Assembly (NCBI GenBank): GCA_025144025.1
Contig: JALXWS010000002.1
Span: 1 to 64,000 of the forward strand
Length of the DNA: 64,000 nt
Direction: 5' to 3'
Source: Corynebacterium sp. p3-SID1241
GTDB lineage: Bacteria > Actinomycetota > Actinomycetes > Mycobacteriales > Mycobacteriaceae
The notes beneath the pieces are model-generated. The model had not been told where the DNA came from, made no database searches, and was given only the letters and a program-made list of their open reading frames with translations. Shown here one piece after another: positions 17,779 through 28,855 of this stretch; the stretch's first letter is position 1, and each line of letters opens with the position of its first letter. A program made the position numbers and the translations under genes.

Positions 17779-18537
17779 TTAGCGCTCGCTATAGCGGCGC
17801 TCGTAGTTCTCGCCCTCAGCGTAGCGGGTGCCACCCGCCGCACCGGCTGCGCGGCCTGAGGCTTGGTAGTCACTGCCGCGGGAACGGACGCCGGCACCGC
17901 CGCGCAGTGCAGAGCGGTCAGAGCTTACGGTGCGCAGCAGCCCATTGAGGGTGGTTTCAAATTCACTTAGCTTGCCGTCTACAAACTCATCACATTCACT
18001 GCGCAGACGGTTGGACTCGGTGTGGGCGGACTCCACAATGCGGTGTGCTTCCTCATCAGCGCGGCGGACAACTTCCGATTCCGAAACCATGCGCTCTTGC
18101 TCAGCACGACCTTCTGCAACGGAACGTTCATATTCATCATTGGCCTGAGCAATGGTGCGGTCAGCCTCCGCGCGGGCCTGTTCCACCATGGACTGAGCGC
18201 GAGCTTCAGCATCAGCCACTAGCTTGGCGGCATGCTGTTCTGCGTGGGAGACCGTGGCATCCGCCTCCTCGCGAGCATGGCCCACGATGTCATCGGCCTG
18301 CGCATTAGCGTCATTGATGGTCTGGTCCGCACGCTCTTCGGCGCCGTGGAGGATTTCATCCTGCTTATCCAAGACATCCTGCGCGTCATCAATTTCAACG
18401 GGCAGGGCGTTTCGGAGGTCGTCGAGAAGCGCGAGCATTTCATGGCGCGGAACCATGCAATTAGAGGTCATGGGGAGGCTATGGGCCTCTTCCAAGTGCT
18501 GGACTAGTTCATCTAGGGACTCAAAGACACGGTACAT
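17779..18537 (-). CDS. sepIVA: SepIVA-like DivIVA-family cell division protein
   Basis: A 252-residue coiled-coil protein. The first 55 residues (MYRVFESLDELVQHLEEA, then CMVPRHEMLALLDDLR and DDAQDVLDKQDEIL) closely match mycobacterial SepIVA (Rv2927c), a DivIVA-domain protein needed for septation and cell-envelope growth. Residues 60-195 form a long Ala/Glu/Arg-rich coiled coil. The C-terminal 45 residues are Gly/Arg-rich and probably disordered. The start at 18537 is chosen because family similarity begins exactly at MYRVFE. Its position beyond DUF177 copies the mycobacterial order, though an unknown membrane gene intervenes. Confidence 0.9.
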   Translation of the reverse strand: MYRVFESLDELVQHLEEAHSLPMTSNCMVPRHEMLALLDDLRNALPVEIDDAQDVLDKQDEILHGAEERADQTINDANAQADDIVGHAREEADATVSHAEQHAAKLVADAEARAQSMVEQARAEADRTIAQANDEYERSVAEGRAEQERMVSESEVVRRADEEAHRIVESAHTESNRLRSECDEFVDGKLSEFETTLNGLLRTVSSDRSALRGGAGVRSRGSDYQASGRAAGAAGGTRYAEGENYERRYSER

Positions 18538-18671
18538 GCTGCGAATTTTACATGCCCACCCGCGCAAGGCGTGGAGGCCACGCACCGCGTGTGCTGCAGG
18601 TTTTCACCCGTACTTTGATTCGTGGCTCGCACCTGCCTATGCACGGAATTTATCCCCCAGTCAAAGCTCAA

Positions 18672-18708
18672 GCTCTCCCCTCACCCAGAAAGAAGTAGAG
18701 AGGAGAGC
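18672..18708 (-). terminator. possible gdh terminator
   Basis: A 7-bp stem (GCTCTCC at 18672-18678 with GGAGAGC at 18702-18708) lies just past the gdh stop. On the minus strand it is followed by TTGAGCTTTGAC, which is only moderately T-rich. The position fits a gdh terminator, but the stem is short and the loop long. Confidence 0.3.
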
Positions 18709-18731
18709 CGAAGCCGAAAGAAAAGAGCAGC

Positions 18732-20183
<1,452 letters not shown>

Positions 20184-20277
20184 TTACCAGCGACGATAAA
20201 GCTATTTATTTTCTGTAGTATGCTCGGCTTGCAATCCTCGCAGTGCGCCGGTTCAAGCGGGCTTTATAATCACGGGC

Positions 20278-21360
20278 ATGCATATTGTCGTCGCGCCAGA
20301 CTCTTTCAAAGGCACAGCCTCCGCTTCCGAAGCCGCCGCCAGCATCGCCACGGGGGTGCGCCAAGCGCTTCCCGACGCCACAGTTACTACCCTCCCCATG
20401 GCCGATGGCGGCGAAGGCACCGCCGCCGTGCTTGCCCAAGCGGCCGCAGCCGGAGGCCAGCCCGCAGAAACCATTAGCCTGCCTACCACCGATGCCATTG
20501 GCCGCTTAACCCAAGCAAGCTACTTCCTCGCCGGCACCACGGCCTTTATAGACGTCGCCGCGGCGACCGGCTTGCCTACTGTACAGGACTGCCTCGATCC
20601 GCTACACGCCGATTCCTACGGCACCGGTGTTTTGATCGCGGACGCAGAAACGCGCGGGGCCACCTCGATCGTGCTCGGGTTGGGCGGCACCGCCAGCATC
20701 GATGCCGGAATGGGGATCTTGACCGCGCTCGGGGCGGCCGCCCACGATGCCCGCGGCTATGCCTTGCCCAAGGGCGGCGCTCCCCTAGTTCAGCTCGATC
20801 ACATCGATACCGCGCAGCTCAATATCAAAGCCGGCATGCTCGACTTCACCTTATTGGCCGATACCCGCGCCACACCGGTACAAGCAGCTACCATGTACGG
20901 CCCGCAAAAGGGCGCGCAGGGCGAACAGGTAGCGCTACTAGCCGGCGCCATGCTGCAGGCATGCGAAGTAACCGGCGCAGAAGCTGACTCCGAATTCTTC
21001 GGCGCTGCCGGCGGCCTTCCCATCGGATTGTCTTGGCTCTCGCGCACACTCTGGGGCACTGAGGAGCACATCCGAGTACTCGCTGGCGGCACTCATGTGG
21101 CCGGAGCGCTCGGGCTTCCAGAAAAGATTGCCACCGCCGACCTTGTCATCACTGGAGAGGGTCGATTCGACGAGCAGTCCCTAACTGGCAAGGCCGTCGG
21201 AACCATCGCCGAACTCGCTCGAGAAGTAGGTACACCATTAGGCATTATCGCCGGCTCCTTCGAGCACGACATTAATGCTTACTGCGCTCCTCTTAGCCAA
21301 GAAGGCTCGACGCCCCAGCAGCTGGCGGCGGCCGCCAAGGACATCGTCCAGCAGCTCTAA
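20278..21360 (+). CDS. glxK: glycerate kinase
   Basis: A 360-residue kinase of the GarK/GlxK family that phosphorylates D-glycerate, giving 2- or 3-phosphoglycerate. The family start is clear (MHIVVAPDSFKGTASASEAA, then TLPMADGGEGTAAVL). So are the central glycine-rich motif LGLGGTASIDAGMGIL and the C-terminal ITGEGRFDEQSLTGKAVG. No glyoxylate or glycerate pathway gene lies beside it, so it probably works as an isolated gene. Its last four bases overlap the end of the convergent small gene that follows. Confidence 0.95.
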   Translation: MHIVVAPDSFKGTASASEAAASIATGVRQALPDATVTTLPMADGGEGTAAVLAQAAAAGGQPAETISLPTTDAIGRLTQASYFLAGTTAFIDVAAATGLPTVQDCLDPLHADSYGTGVLIADAETRGATSIVLGLGGTASIDAGMGILTALGAAAHDARGYALPKGGAPLVQLDHIDTAQLNIKAGMLDFTLLADTRATPVQAATMYGPQKGAQGEQVALLAGAMLQACEVTGAEADSEFFGAAGGLPIGLSWLSRTLWGTEEHIRVLAGGTHVAGALGLPEKIATADLVITGEGRFDEQSLTGKAVGTIAELAREVGTPLGIIAGSFEHDINAYCAPLSQEGSTPQQLAAAAKDIVQQL

Positions 21361-21755
21361 GGCCGTATCGAAAGCGACCAGGGGAAGATGGCTGGACGCT
21401 CATGCGCCAGCTCGTCTTCGAGCAAAACGTGGTCCTTCGGCAGCACTGCATGCGGGGTGAGCAGGCGCGAGAGCACCATGCCCAGCTGGTTTATCGAGCC
21501 ACTTACTCCCTCTACTGCAATGTCGTAGCGGTTGACACTCGCGTCCTCTAGATCGCGATCCTCATGTTCGTCGCGGTAATTTTGCCGCAGTTGTTCTTCT
21601 AGCCCCTCCGGAAACTGCAGATTACCCGGGCGAGTAACCTCAGCGGAGGAAAGCGAACCATTTTCCACCAGCTTGTTGGTGGCAGTGGTAAAAATTTCCG
21701 CGACGCGCGCCGCGTGCGCGTTGGGAACCAAAACATCGAATTGAATAACTGGCAT
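21357..21755 (-). CDS. unknown small soluble protein
   Basis: I do not recognise this 132-residue protein. Start MPVIQFDVLVPNAHAARVAEIF is taken over an alternative six codons upstream because the hydrophobic/amphipathic pattern of a first strand and helix begins there. No signal peptide or transmembrane helix is visible. The sequence has an acidic middle (RDEHEDRDLEDASVNRYD). It converges on glxK with a 4-bp tail overlap and is divergent from the M20 amidohydrolase, 36 bp away. It looks like a conserved genus-level protein, but this cannot be verified here. Confidence 0.65.
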   Translation of the reverse strand: MPVIQFDVLVPNAHAARVAEIFTTATNKLVENGSLSSAEVTRPGNLQFPEGLEEQLRQNYRDEHEDRDLEDASVNRYDIAVEGVSGSINQLGMVLSRLLTPHAVLPKDHVLLEDELAHERPAIFPWSLSIRP

Positions 21756-21791
21756 AGCGCTAACCCTACCCAATTCCTAAGGTGTGAAACC

Positions 21792-22997
21792 ATGTCTGAA
21801 ACTGCCCGCATCGCTCAGCTCGTCACTTCCCAGGAGGCCGATCTCGAGTGGCAACAGGACTTTTATGAAGACCTACATCGCCACCCCGAACTCTCCCATG
21901 AAGAGGAGCGCACCGCCGGCCACATCCGCGCTAAACTCGCCGATTTTGACTGCGAGGTAGTGGAAAATATCGGCGGGTTCGGTATGGTCGCAATTTTCCG
22001 CAATGGCGATGGGCCTACCGCCCTGCTGCGCGCAGACTTCGATGGGTTGCCTGTCGCAGAAGCCACCGGCGTTTCCTATGCCGCGGCCAATGGAAAGATG
22101 CACGCCTGCGGGCACGACATGCATACCACGGCGCTTTTAGGTGCCTGCGCGCTTCTCGACGCCTCCCGTAATTCCTGGTCCGGCACGTTCCTCGCCCTTT
22201 TCCAGCCGGCCGAGGAATCCTCCATGGGGGCTAAATTCATGTTGGACGATAACCTCATCGAGCGTGTCCCACGTCCCGATATCTGCTTGGGCCAACACAT
22301 TATGCCCGGCCGTGCCGGCACCGTACGCCATACCGCAGGCCCCATCATGGCAGGCTGCGATTCCCTGCGCATCCGCGTCTTTGGCAAGTCCGCCCACGCC
22401 TCCATGCCCCATAACTCCATCGACCCCACCTATATCGCGGCCATGATCATCACCCGCCTGCAGGCCATTGTCGGCCGCGAGGTCGCCCCACACGAGTTCT
22501 TCGTCATCTCCGTAGGCGAGCTGCACTCCGGCGACAAAAACAACATCATCCCGGACTCCGCCGAACTTGTACTCAATACCCGCTACTACGATCCCGCACT
22601 CGCGGAAAAGGTGTATGCCTTCCTGGAGCGCATGGTCAAGGCCGAGTGTGTCGCCTCCGGCAGCGAGCAGGCACCCGTTTTTGAGTACTTCGCCCACGGC
22701 GAGGTCACCGATAATGACGCCACCTCCCATGCCCCAGTTGGAGAGGTCTTCGACGCCGCCTTCGGCGCCGATTCAGTTACTGCCGCCCCTTCTACCGCAT
22801 CCGAGGATTTTTGCTACCTACCCCAGGCGTGGGGCGTACCTTATGTCTTTTGGCACATTGGCTGCACTCCAGAAGATGAGCTGCAGGACCCACCGGTGAA
22901 CCACCAAGCAACCTTCCTGCCGGACTATGCCCCAACCGTGTATGCCTCCACCCGCGCGGCATATGCTGCGGCATTAGCCTACCTAGCGGCCTCCTAG
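21792..22997 (+). CDS. M20D-family amidohydrolase (hippurate hydrolase-like)
   Basis: A 401-residue zinc-dependent amidohydrolase that cleaves N-acyl amino acids or related amides. Metal ligands are recognisable in MHACGHDMHTTALLGAC and in the catalytic Glu pair QPAEESSMGAKFMLDD; the dimerisation domain (about residues 185-290) follows. Skin corynebacteria have a secretory relative (AgaA) that releases odorants from N-acyl-glutamine, but this protein lacks features that would assign it to that substrate. The start at 21792 has the Shine-Dalgarno-like AAGG upstream and gives the normal family N-terminus. Confidence 0.92.
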   Translation: MSETARIAQLVTSQEADLEWQQDFYEDLHRHPELSHEEERTAGHIRAKLADFDCEVVENIGGFGMVAIFRNGDGPTALLRADFDGLPVAEATGVSYAAANGKMHACGHDMHTTALLGACALLDASRNSWSGTFLALFQPAEESSMGAKFMLDDNLIERVPRPDICLGQHIMPGRAGTVRHTAGPIMAGCDSLRIRVFGKSAHASMPHNSIDPTYIAAMIITRLQAIVGREVAPHEFFVISVGELHSGDKNNIIPDSAELVLNTRYYDPALAEKVYAFLERMVKAECVASGSEQAPVFEYFAHGEVTDNDATSHAPVGEVFDAAFGADSVTAAPSTASEDFCYLPQAWGVPYVFWHIGCTPEDELQDPPVNHQATFLPDYAPTVYASTRAAYAAALAYLAAS

Positions 22998-23093
22998 ATC
23001 CCCGGCGCAAGGGCGCCGCTCCCACTGCAGGGTAGAGCCGATGCTATTAAGCTGGCAGGCGTTTCGTGACTAACTACTAGCTTAAGGTTACAA

Positions 23094-25484
23094 ATGAGCC
23101 AGCCACGGCATTCTGTTTTCGAATCTACCGTCCCCTCTCACGTTCGCGCGGCCTCCGGCGTTAGCCCACACAGCGCCTCTTACCGCAAATTCTGGGCAGG
23201 CCTTTCCGGCGCCGTTATGGAGCAGATTGCTGATAACTGGGAGCGCACCCGCACCGCTTACGCCGCTACCCGTCAGCAGCACTACTTCTCCGCGGAGTTT
23301 CTCCAAGGCCGCGCGCTGCTCAATAATCTCACCAATCTGGGCTTGGTTGACCAGGCCAAGGCAGCAGCCAATGCGGCTGACCACGAGTTGAGTGATGTTC
23401 TCGAAGCCGAACACGATGCTGCACTCGGCAACGGCGGCCTCGGACGTCTCGCTGCCTGCTTCCTTGATTCCGCCGTCACCCAAGACTATCCCGTTACGGG
23501 ATACGGCTTGCTCTACCGCTACGGCCTATTCCGTCAGACCTTTGACAATGGCTTCCAGAAGGAACAGCCGGATGCCTGGATGGAGAATGGCTATGACTTT
23601 GTCATTCGTCGCGCCTCAGAACAGCGCCGCGTTCATTTCGATGACATGGACGTGCGCGCCATCCCCTATGACATGCCTATTACTGGCTACGGCACCGATA
23701 ACGTAGGAACCCTGCGCCTATGGAAGTCTGAGCCGATCGATGAATTCGATTACGATGCCTTCAACTCCCAGCGCTTTACCGAGGCGATTGTCGAGCGCGA
23801 GCGCGTCATGGATATCTGCCGCGTGCTCTACCCCAATGACACTACTTACGAGGGCAAGGTACTGCGTGTGCGCCAGCAATACTTCTTTGTCTCCGCATCC
23901 CTGCAAACCATGGTGGATAACTACATTGCTCAGCATGGCAAGGTTCTCACGGGTTTTGCCCAGTACAACTCCATCCAGCTCAATGACACCCACCCCGTGC
24001 TAGCCATCCCAGAGCTGCTGCGCATCCTGCTTGATGAACACGACATGAGCTGGGATGAGGCATGGAAGGTGGTCACCGAAACCTTCGCTTATACCAACCA
24101 CACCGTGCTAGCAGAGGCGCTGGAGAGCTGGGAAGTGTCCATTTTCCAGAAGCTTTTCTGGCGCATTTGGCAGTTGGTGGAGGAAATCGACCGCCGCTTC
24201 CGCGAGGATATGGCCCACCGCGGCTTGGACCAAGGCCGCATCGACTACATGGCGCCCGTATCCAACGGGCGCGTGCACATGGCCTGGATCGCCTGCTACG
24301 CCGCCTACTCCATCAATGGAGTCGCTGCGTTGCATACCGAAATCATCAAGGCCGATACGCTCTCCGAATGGCACGAGCTTTGGCCAGAGAAATTCAACAA
24401 TAAGACCAATGGCGTCACCCCACGGCGCTGGCTCAAGATGTGCAACCCACGCTTGGCAGAACTACTTACCCAGCAAGCGGGCTCCGATGCGTGGGTCACT
24501 GACCTCACCCAGCTTGCCCAGCTCGCCGATAAGGCCGACGATACCGACCTACTGCGAGAGCTTATCGCCATCAAACAGGCTAATAAGCGCGACTTTGCAC
24601 ACTGGGTAAACGCACACCAAGGCGCGGAAGTTGACCCTGTTTCCATCTTTGACGTGCAGATTAAGCGCCTGCACGAGTACAAGCGCCAGTTGATGAACGC
24701 CCTTTACGTTCTTGACCTCTATTTCCGCATCAAGGAAAGGGGCGAGACCGTGCCCAAACGCACCTTCATTTTTGGTGCCAAGGCCGCGCCGGGCTACGAC
24801 CGCGCCAAGGCGATTATTAAGCTCATCAACACCATCGCGGACTTGGTAAATAGCGATCCGGCCACCAAGGACATCATCCGCGTTGTCTTTGTAGAGAATT
24901 ACAACGTCTCCCCCGCCGAGCACATTATCCCGGCCGCCGATATCTCTGAACAGATTTCTGTAGCGGGCAAGGAAGCCTCCGGCACATCCAATATGAAGTT
25001 CATGATGAATGGCGCGCTGACCTTGGGCACCATGGATGGCGCGAACGTGGAAATCGTCGAGGCGGTTGGTGAAGACAATGCCTATATCTTTGGTGCCCGC
25101 AATGAAGAGCTGCCACAGCTGCACGCAGACTACAACCCAGGCGAGCTTTACCACAGCGTTCCTGGATTGGCCCGCGTGCTGGATGCGCTTGTCGACGGCA
25201 CCTTGGGCTCCGAAAATGCCGGCCTCTTCGGTGATCTGCGTGCCTTGCTTCTCGACGGCTACGGCGAACACGCACAAGACCAGTACTACGTCCTAGGTGA
25301 CTTTGCCGACTACCGCGAAACCCGTGACCGCATGGCGGCCGAATACGAGGCAGACCAACTTGCCTGGGCCAAGAAGGCGTGGCTCAATATTTGCTACTCC
25401 GGCCGCTTTTCTTCCGACCGGACCATCGCGGACTATTCCAACGAAGTCTGGAAGATCCAACCAACTCCGATTTCCCAGAGCTAA
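23094..25484 (+). CDS. glgP: glycogen/alpha-glucan phosphorylase
   Basis: A 796-residue GT35 phosphorylase that releases glucose 1-phosphate from glycogen or maltodextrin. The pyridoxal phosphate lysine is Lys635 in KEASGTSNMKFMMNGALT. Other family blocks are AALGNGGLGRLAACFLDS, YGLLYRYGLFRQ, IQLNDTHPVLAIPEL, TNGVTPRRWL and KRLHEYKRQLMN. A Shine-Dalgarno-like AAGG lies before the ATG, and a strong terminator follows the stop by 3 bp, so it is probably a single-gene transcript. It works in the same pathway as GlgX at 45 kb. Confidence 0.97.
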   Translation: MSQPRHSVFESTVPSHVRAASGVSPHSASYRKFWAGLSGAVMEQIADNWERTRTAYAATRQQHYFSAEFLQGRALLNNLTNLGLVDQAKAAANAADHELSDVLEAEHDAALGNGGLGRLAACFLDSAVTQDYPVTGYGLLYRYGLFRQTFDNGFQKEQPDAWMENGYDFVIRRASEQRRVHFDDMDVRAIPYDMPITGYGTDNVGTLRLWKSEPIDEFDYDAFNSQRFTEAIVERERVMDICRVLYPNDTTYEGKVLRVRQQYFFVSASLQTMVDNYIAQHGKVLTGFAQYNSIQLNDTHPVLAIPELLRILLDEHDMSWDEAWKVVTETFAYTNHTVLAEALESWEVSIFQKLFWRIWQLVEEIDRRFREDMAHRGLDQGRIDYMAPVSNGRVHMAWIACYAAYSINGVAALHTEIIKADTLSEWHELWPEKFNNKTNGVTPRRWLKMCNPRLAELLTQQAGSDAWVTDLTQLAQLADKADDTDLLRELIAIKQANKRDFAHWVNAHQGAEVDPVSIFDVQIKRLHEYKRQLMNALYVLDLYFRIKERGETVPKRTFIFGAKAAPGYDRAKAIIKLINTIADLVNSDPATKDIIRVVFVENYNVSPAEHIIPAADISEQISVAGKEASGTSNMKFMMNGALTLGTMDGANVEIVEAVGEDNAYIFGARNEELPQLHADYNPGELYHSVPGLARVLDALVDGTLGSENAGLFGDLRALLLDGYGEHAQDQYYVLGDFADYRETRDRMAAEYEADQLAWAKKAWLNICYSGRFSSDRTIADYSNEVWKIQPTPISQS

Positions 25485-25486
25485 GA

Positions 25487-25527
25487 AAAGTCCTGCCCTC
25501 CGCTTCTGCAGCAGAGAGCAGGACTTT
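25487..25527. terminator. bidirectional intrinsic terminator
   Basis: A perfect 10-bp stem AAAGTCCTGC / GCAGGACTTT (25487-25496 and 25518-25527) lies between the convergent glgP and phosphatase genes. A and T runs at the two stem ends let it act in both directions. Confidence 0.85.
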
Positions 25528-25556
25528 AGGGTGGCGCTATGCCTAGTTCCGTTTGT

Positions 25557-26660
25557 TTAGCGCAGGCCGACGCGCTTTAGCTGCTCGTAGATGGGCTTTA
25601 GGTCAATATTGAGCACACCCATCTGCGTAGCTAGGAACCCGAGTCCACCAACGACAGCGCCCAAGATTCCTAGGCCTGTAGCTAGGCCTGCGGCAAAGCC
25701 CTTGCTGCTGCCTTTCTTGCCTGCATCATCCGCCGGATTAGTAGTATCTCCCGGCTGCTCTGGCTCGTCGGCAGAGCCGGCGTCATCATTCCACCAGTCA
25801 TCAAAGACCAAGTTGGCCACCAAGGTGCTATCGATAAAATCGCCGCGCACCGAATCCGTACCGGAGGTATTAGCCATGATGTCCTCAGAGCCTGCACCCT
25901 TGAAGAAGAACGGCACCAATTGGTTGGTGTGCTGCCCGGAGTACCAACCGTGGCGAGCAACCTTGCCCTTTTCGCCTTCCATGGCGTTAAAGCGGTCTTC
26001 CGCATCGGGGTTGTCGTCCGTCGGTGCCTCATTCGCACCGGATAGATAACCGGTTTCGTGGTCCGCGGTCACGACGAGCAGAGTCTCCTCCCACGAGGAG
26101 TTCTCCTCTACCCACTTGATGGCAGCATCAACCGACTTATTGAAGTCCTGAGTCTCCTCAATATCGCGCACTGGGTTATTTCCGTGGCCAGCCCAGTCGA
26201 TGGCACCGCCCTCGATCATGACGGAAAAGCCATCCTCGTCCTGTCCCAGCGCATTGAGGGCGCCAGTAGTCATGGTGGGGAGATCGACGACGTCGTTCAG
26301 CTTGTCCGAGTATGGGGCCTTTGCCTCGCCCGAGCGGGAGTTCTGCAATGTGGAACCAACCTGCGCGATACCCCAATACTTCTGCTCCGGCTTGACGTCA
26401 CCTTGTGCCATCTTCTTGAAGTCATCGTTGGACTCGAAGTAATTCCAGTCGGTCTCGCCTCCGGAAAGCTTGGCGTAGTCGTCCTCGTACATGAAGCTAT
26501 AGTCGGGAGTATCGACCTTCTGGTGGTCATTATCGTAGAACGGGTGGCCAGCGGCCATGACCAAGTCGAGGGCGCTGCCGAGCATCTCACGGCTAATGTC
26601 CTGCAGCTTATCGCGGTCCTTGTTGTGCGCGGCCCACGCCGCCGGAGTGACTTCGGAATA
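25557..26660 (-). pseudogene. alkaline phosphatase, 5' half lost at an IS256 insertion
   Basis: The frame encodes about 368 residues of the C-terminal part of a PhoA-type alkaline phosphatase. It includes the metal-ligand motifs IEGGAIDWAGHGNN, VVTADHETGY and a late His in SGQHTNQLVP. The upstream end reads SEVTPAAWAAHNKDRDKLQDISREM and then runs directly into the left end of the IS element. The signal peptide and the catalytic Asp-Ser-Ala segment are absent and are not found on the other side of the element, so it is non-functional as it stands. The C-terminus has a Gly-rich linker, a hydrophobic helix and a short amphipathic end (IYEQLKRVGLR), indicating an envelope-anchored ancestor. Confidence 0.9.
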
Positions 26661-28095
26661 GAGAGTGTCTGATGGTTTGTGTGTGGGTACCTAACCTGCA
26701 TGAGGAGATGGACCAGAATGACTACTGTGGCGAGACGAGATCCGGCTGATAAGGCCAAGATTGCTGCGATTGAAAAGAAGCTTCTTGCTAACCCTGAAAT
26801 CGCGAAGCTGATTGATGACCTAGGCACGTCTACAACGGATGCCAACGACCTGGTTCGCGGCATGTTGCAAGCCTCGATTACCAGGGGACTCAACGCTGAA
26901 ATGGATGCCCACCTGGGCTACGAGTCTGGCGACAGGAGCGCTAAAGCTGCAGCTAGAACAGACAATCACCGCAACGGGTCGTATCCAAAGACCGTGGATT
27001 CTAACTACGGGCCAGTTACCGTTGATGTGCCGAGGGATAGGGCTGGCACATTCTTGCTGACTATGGTCCCTAAAGGCTCGAGGAGATTGACCGATGTCGA
27101 TGACATGACCGTTAGCTTGTACGCCGGTGGGATGACAATTAGGGACATCCAGCACCATATGGCAACGGCGATGCGTGTTGATATTTCCCATGAGACGATT
27201 TCCGCAGTCACCGATGGCGTCCTCGATGAGGTCATGGTCTGGCAAAACCGCCAGCTAGACGAGTTCTACCCGGTCATTTTCCTGGACGCGCTGCGCATTA
27301 AAATCCGCGATGGCGGCCTAGTGGTCAATAAGTCCGCGTACATGGCAATCGGCGTGGCTCTCGACGGTATCAAGCACTTTTTGGAATCGTGGATTGCCAA
27401 AGAAGAAAGCGCTTCATCCTGGGCGCAAGTATGCGCCAATCTTTCTAACCGTGGGGTTAAAGACGTCTTTATCGTTTGCTGTAACGGGTTCAAAGGCTTG
27501 CCGGAAGAAGTAAAGGCAACCTGGCCGAACTCTATGGTGCAAACCTGTATCGTGCACCTGATTCGTGCCGCTAACCGATGGGTAGCCTACAGGGATCGCC
27601 GGGGCGTATCGGCCGCGTTGAAAAAGATTTACACCGCCACGGACGAGTCCACAGCTAAGGCTGCCTTAGACGAATTTGAAGCCTCTGAATTGGGAGAAAA
27701 GTATCCACGCTCAGTCCAAGTCTGGCGAGATGCATGGGCGCGTTTCGTACCGTTTCTCCAGTTCCCACCAGCAGCCAGCAAGGTCATTTACACGAAGAAT
27801 TCGATTGAATCATTCAACAATGAACTGCGGAAAGCTACCCGCAACAGGGTGCAGTTCACTAACAATGAATCAGCGCTCAAGACGCTATGGTTGATGATCT
27901 GCAATATCGAAGACAGACGAGCTGCCAAGAGAGCGAAGCAGGGCAAACGAGTCTCAGCGACAACCGGCAGACTCATGGAAGGGACCCGAGTTTCCGGCTG
28001 GAAACAAGCCATTAACCAAATGGCCGTGGCCTACCCCGACAGCTTCGACAAATACCTATAAACCTAGCCCCACACACAAACAACTTGACACCCTC
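26661..28095 (+). mobile_element. complete IS256-family insertion sequence
   Basis: About 1.43 kb with imperfect terminal inverted repeats of about 27 bp. The left end (26661-26687) and the complement of the right end (28068-28095) share GAG(A/G)GTGTC and TTTGTGTGTGGG. It contains one full-length transposase. The flanks do not show a matching 8-9-bp target duplication (GGAATAGAG-like on the left, CCGAACAAG on the right). The outer sequences also belong to different genes, so a deletion or recombination next to the element has occurred. Confidence 0.88.
26718..28061 (+). CDS. IS256-family (Mutator-type) transposase
   Basis: A 447-residue transposase. The DDE catalytic region is intact: the first Asp in FYPVIFLDALRIKIRDG, the second in the VKDVFIVCCNGFKGLPEEV block, and the C-terminal Glu in IYTKNSIESFNNELRKATR. 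The second acidic block reads CCNGFKG where many family members have the CDGLKG form, so the expected Asp appears replaced by Asn. Start MTTVARRD at 26718 has GAGGAG 10 bp upstream; an earlier in-frame start at 26679 would lie within the terminal repeat. The substitution might lower activity but needs alignment to judge. Confidence 0.93.
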   Translation: MTTVARRDPADKAKIAAIEKKLLANPEIAKLIDDLGTSTTDANDLVRGMLQASITRGLNAEMDAHLGYESGDRSAKAAARTDNHRNGSYPKTVDSNYGPVTVDVPRDRAGTFLLTMVPKGSRRLTDVDDMTVSLYAGGMTIRDIQHHMATAMRVDISHETISAVTDGVLDEVMVWQNRQLDEFYPVIFLDALRIKIRDGGLVVNKSAYMAIGVALDGIKHFLESWIAKEESASSWAQVCANLSNRGVKDVFIVCCNGFKGLPEEVKATWPNSMVQTCIVHLIRAANRWVAYRDRRGVSAALKKIYTATDESTAKAALDEFEASELGEKYPRSVQVWRDAWARFVPFLQFPPAASKVIYTKNSIESFNNELRKATRNRVQFTNNESALKTLWLMICNIEDRRAAKRAKQGKRVSATTGRLMEGTRVSGWKQAINQMAVAYPDSFDKYL

Positions 28096-28850
28096 CGAAC
28101 AAGCAAGCATTGATAGATGCAGGTCTGCACTACATTTTGTCGGTGAAACCCCACCGTGCCTGAGGTGATTGAAACCTGGCGGCGGGAAATCCCTGGTGAA
28201 GCCTACGCCCACGGCCAGATCTGGACACAAGCCTCGGCAAGCGATGCGCGCAAACACACAACCCCGACTACGGTGCCCCACTTCCAGTACTCCTATGATC
28301 GGGCCAGACGCGGCCTGCGCGGAATCAAAGAGCAAGTCGCAAAAGCCAAACGCGCTGTTGACGGCGAAATCGCCATTAAGCGCAACCGCTATTTCGATCT
28401 TTCCACCCCGAACAAGAAGGTCAACTACGCTCGTGCTGCCAAACACCGAGCCCTAGCCGGAATTAAAGGCTATGAAACCGACCTGATCGCTCTTCCCGCC
28501 CAGGAGGTTATCGGGCATTACCGCAGGCTATTCCACATTGAAAATGTCGTATCGGATGTCGAAATCAGACCTGAAAGCACGCCCAATCTATGCGAGGAAA
28601 CAAAACTCGATCACAGCACATCTCAATATGGTGATGGCAGCACTAGCCGTGACCCACCTGATGGAGACCCGCAGTGGTCACTTCATCAAACGCCTCGTGA
28701 GAACGCTCAAGAAATACCGCAGCTTTCAACTCGTCGTTGGCGGCGAAACCATTCACGCCGCCGTACCATTCCCGCCCGACCTCACTGCCACCATCCAAGT
28801 AATCACCGGCCGCGAACTTCCGCACAAAATTGGCCTAAGTCAGGTTAGAA
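28096..28850 (+). pseudogene. IS1634-type (IS4 superfamily) transposase remnant, frameshifted
   Basis: Three frames together give the C-terminal part of a DDE transposase. The first reads KQALIDAGLHYILSVKPHR (up to about 28155), and the second runs from about 28156 with VPEVIETW to YRRLFHIEN. The third, from about 28540, reads RMSKSDLKARPIYARKQ, then ITAHLNMVMAALAVTHLME. This last block is the conserved end of IS1634/IS4-type transposases. At least two frameshifts and the missing N-terminal half make it a dead remnant. Its left side was cut at the IS256 element and its right side ends at the CDF transporter. Confidence 0.85.
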
Positions 28851-28855
28851 GGGAA

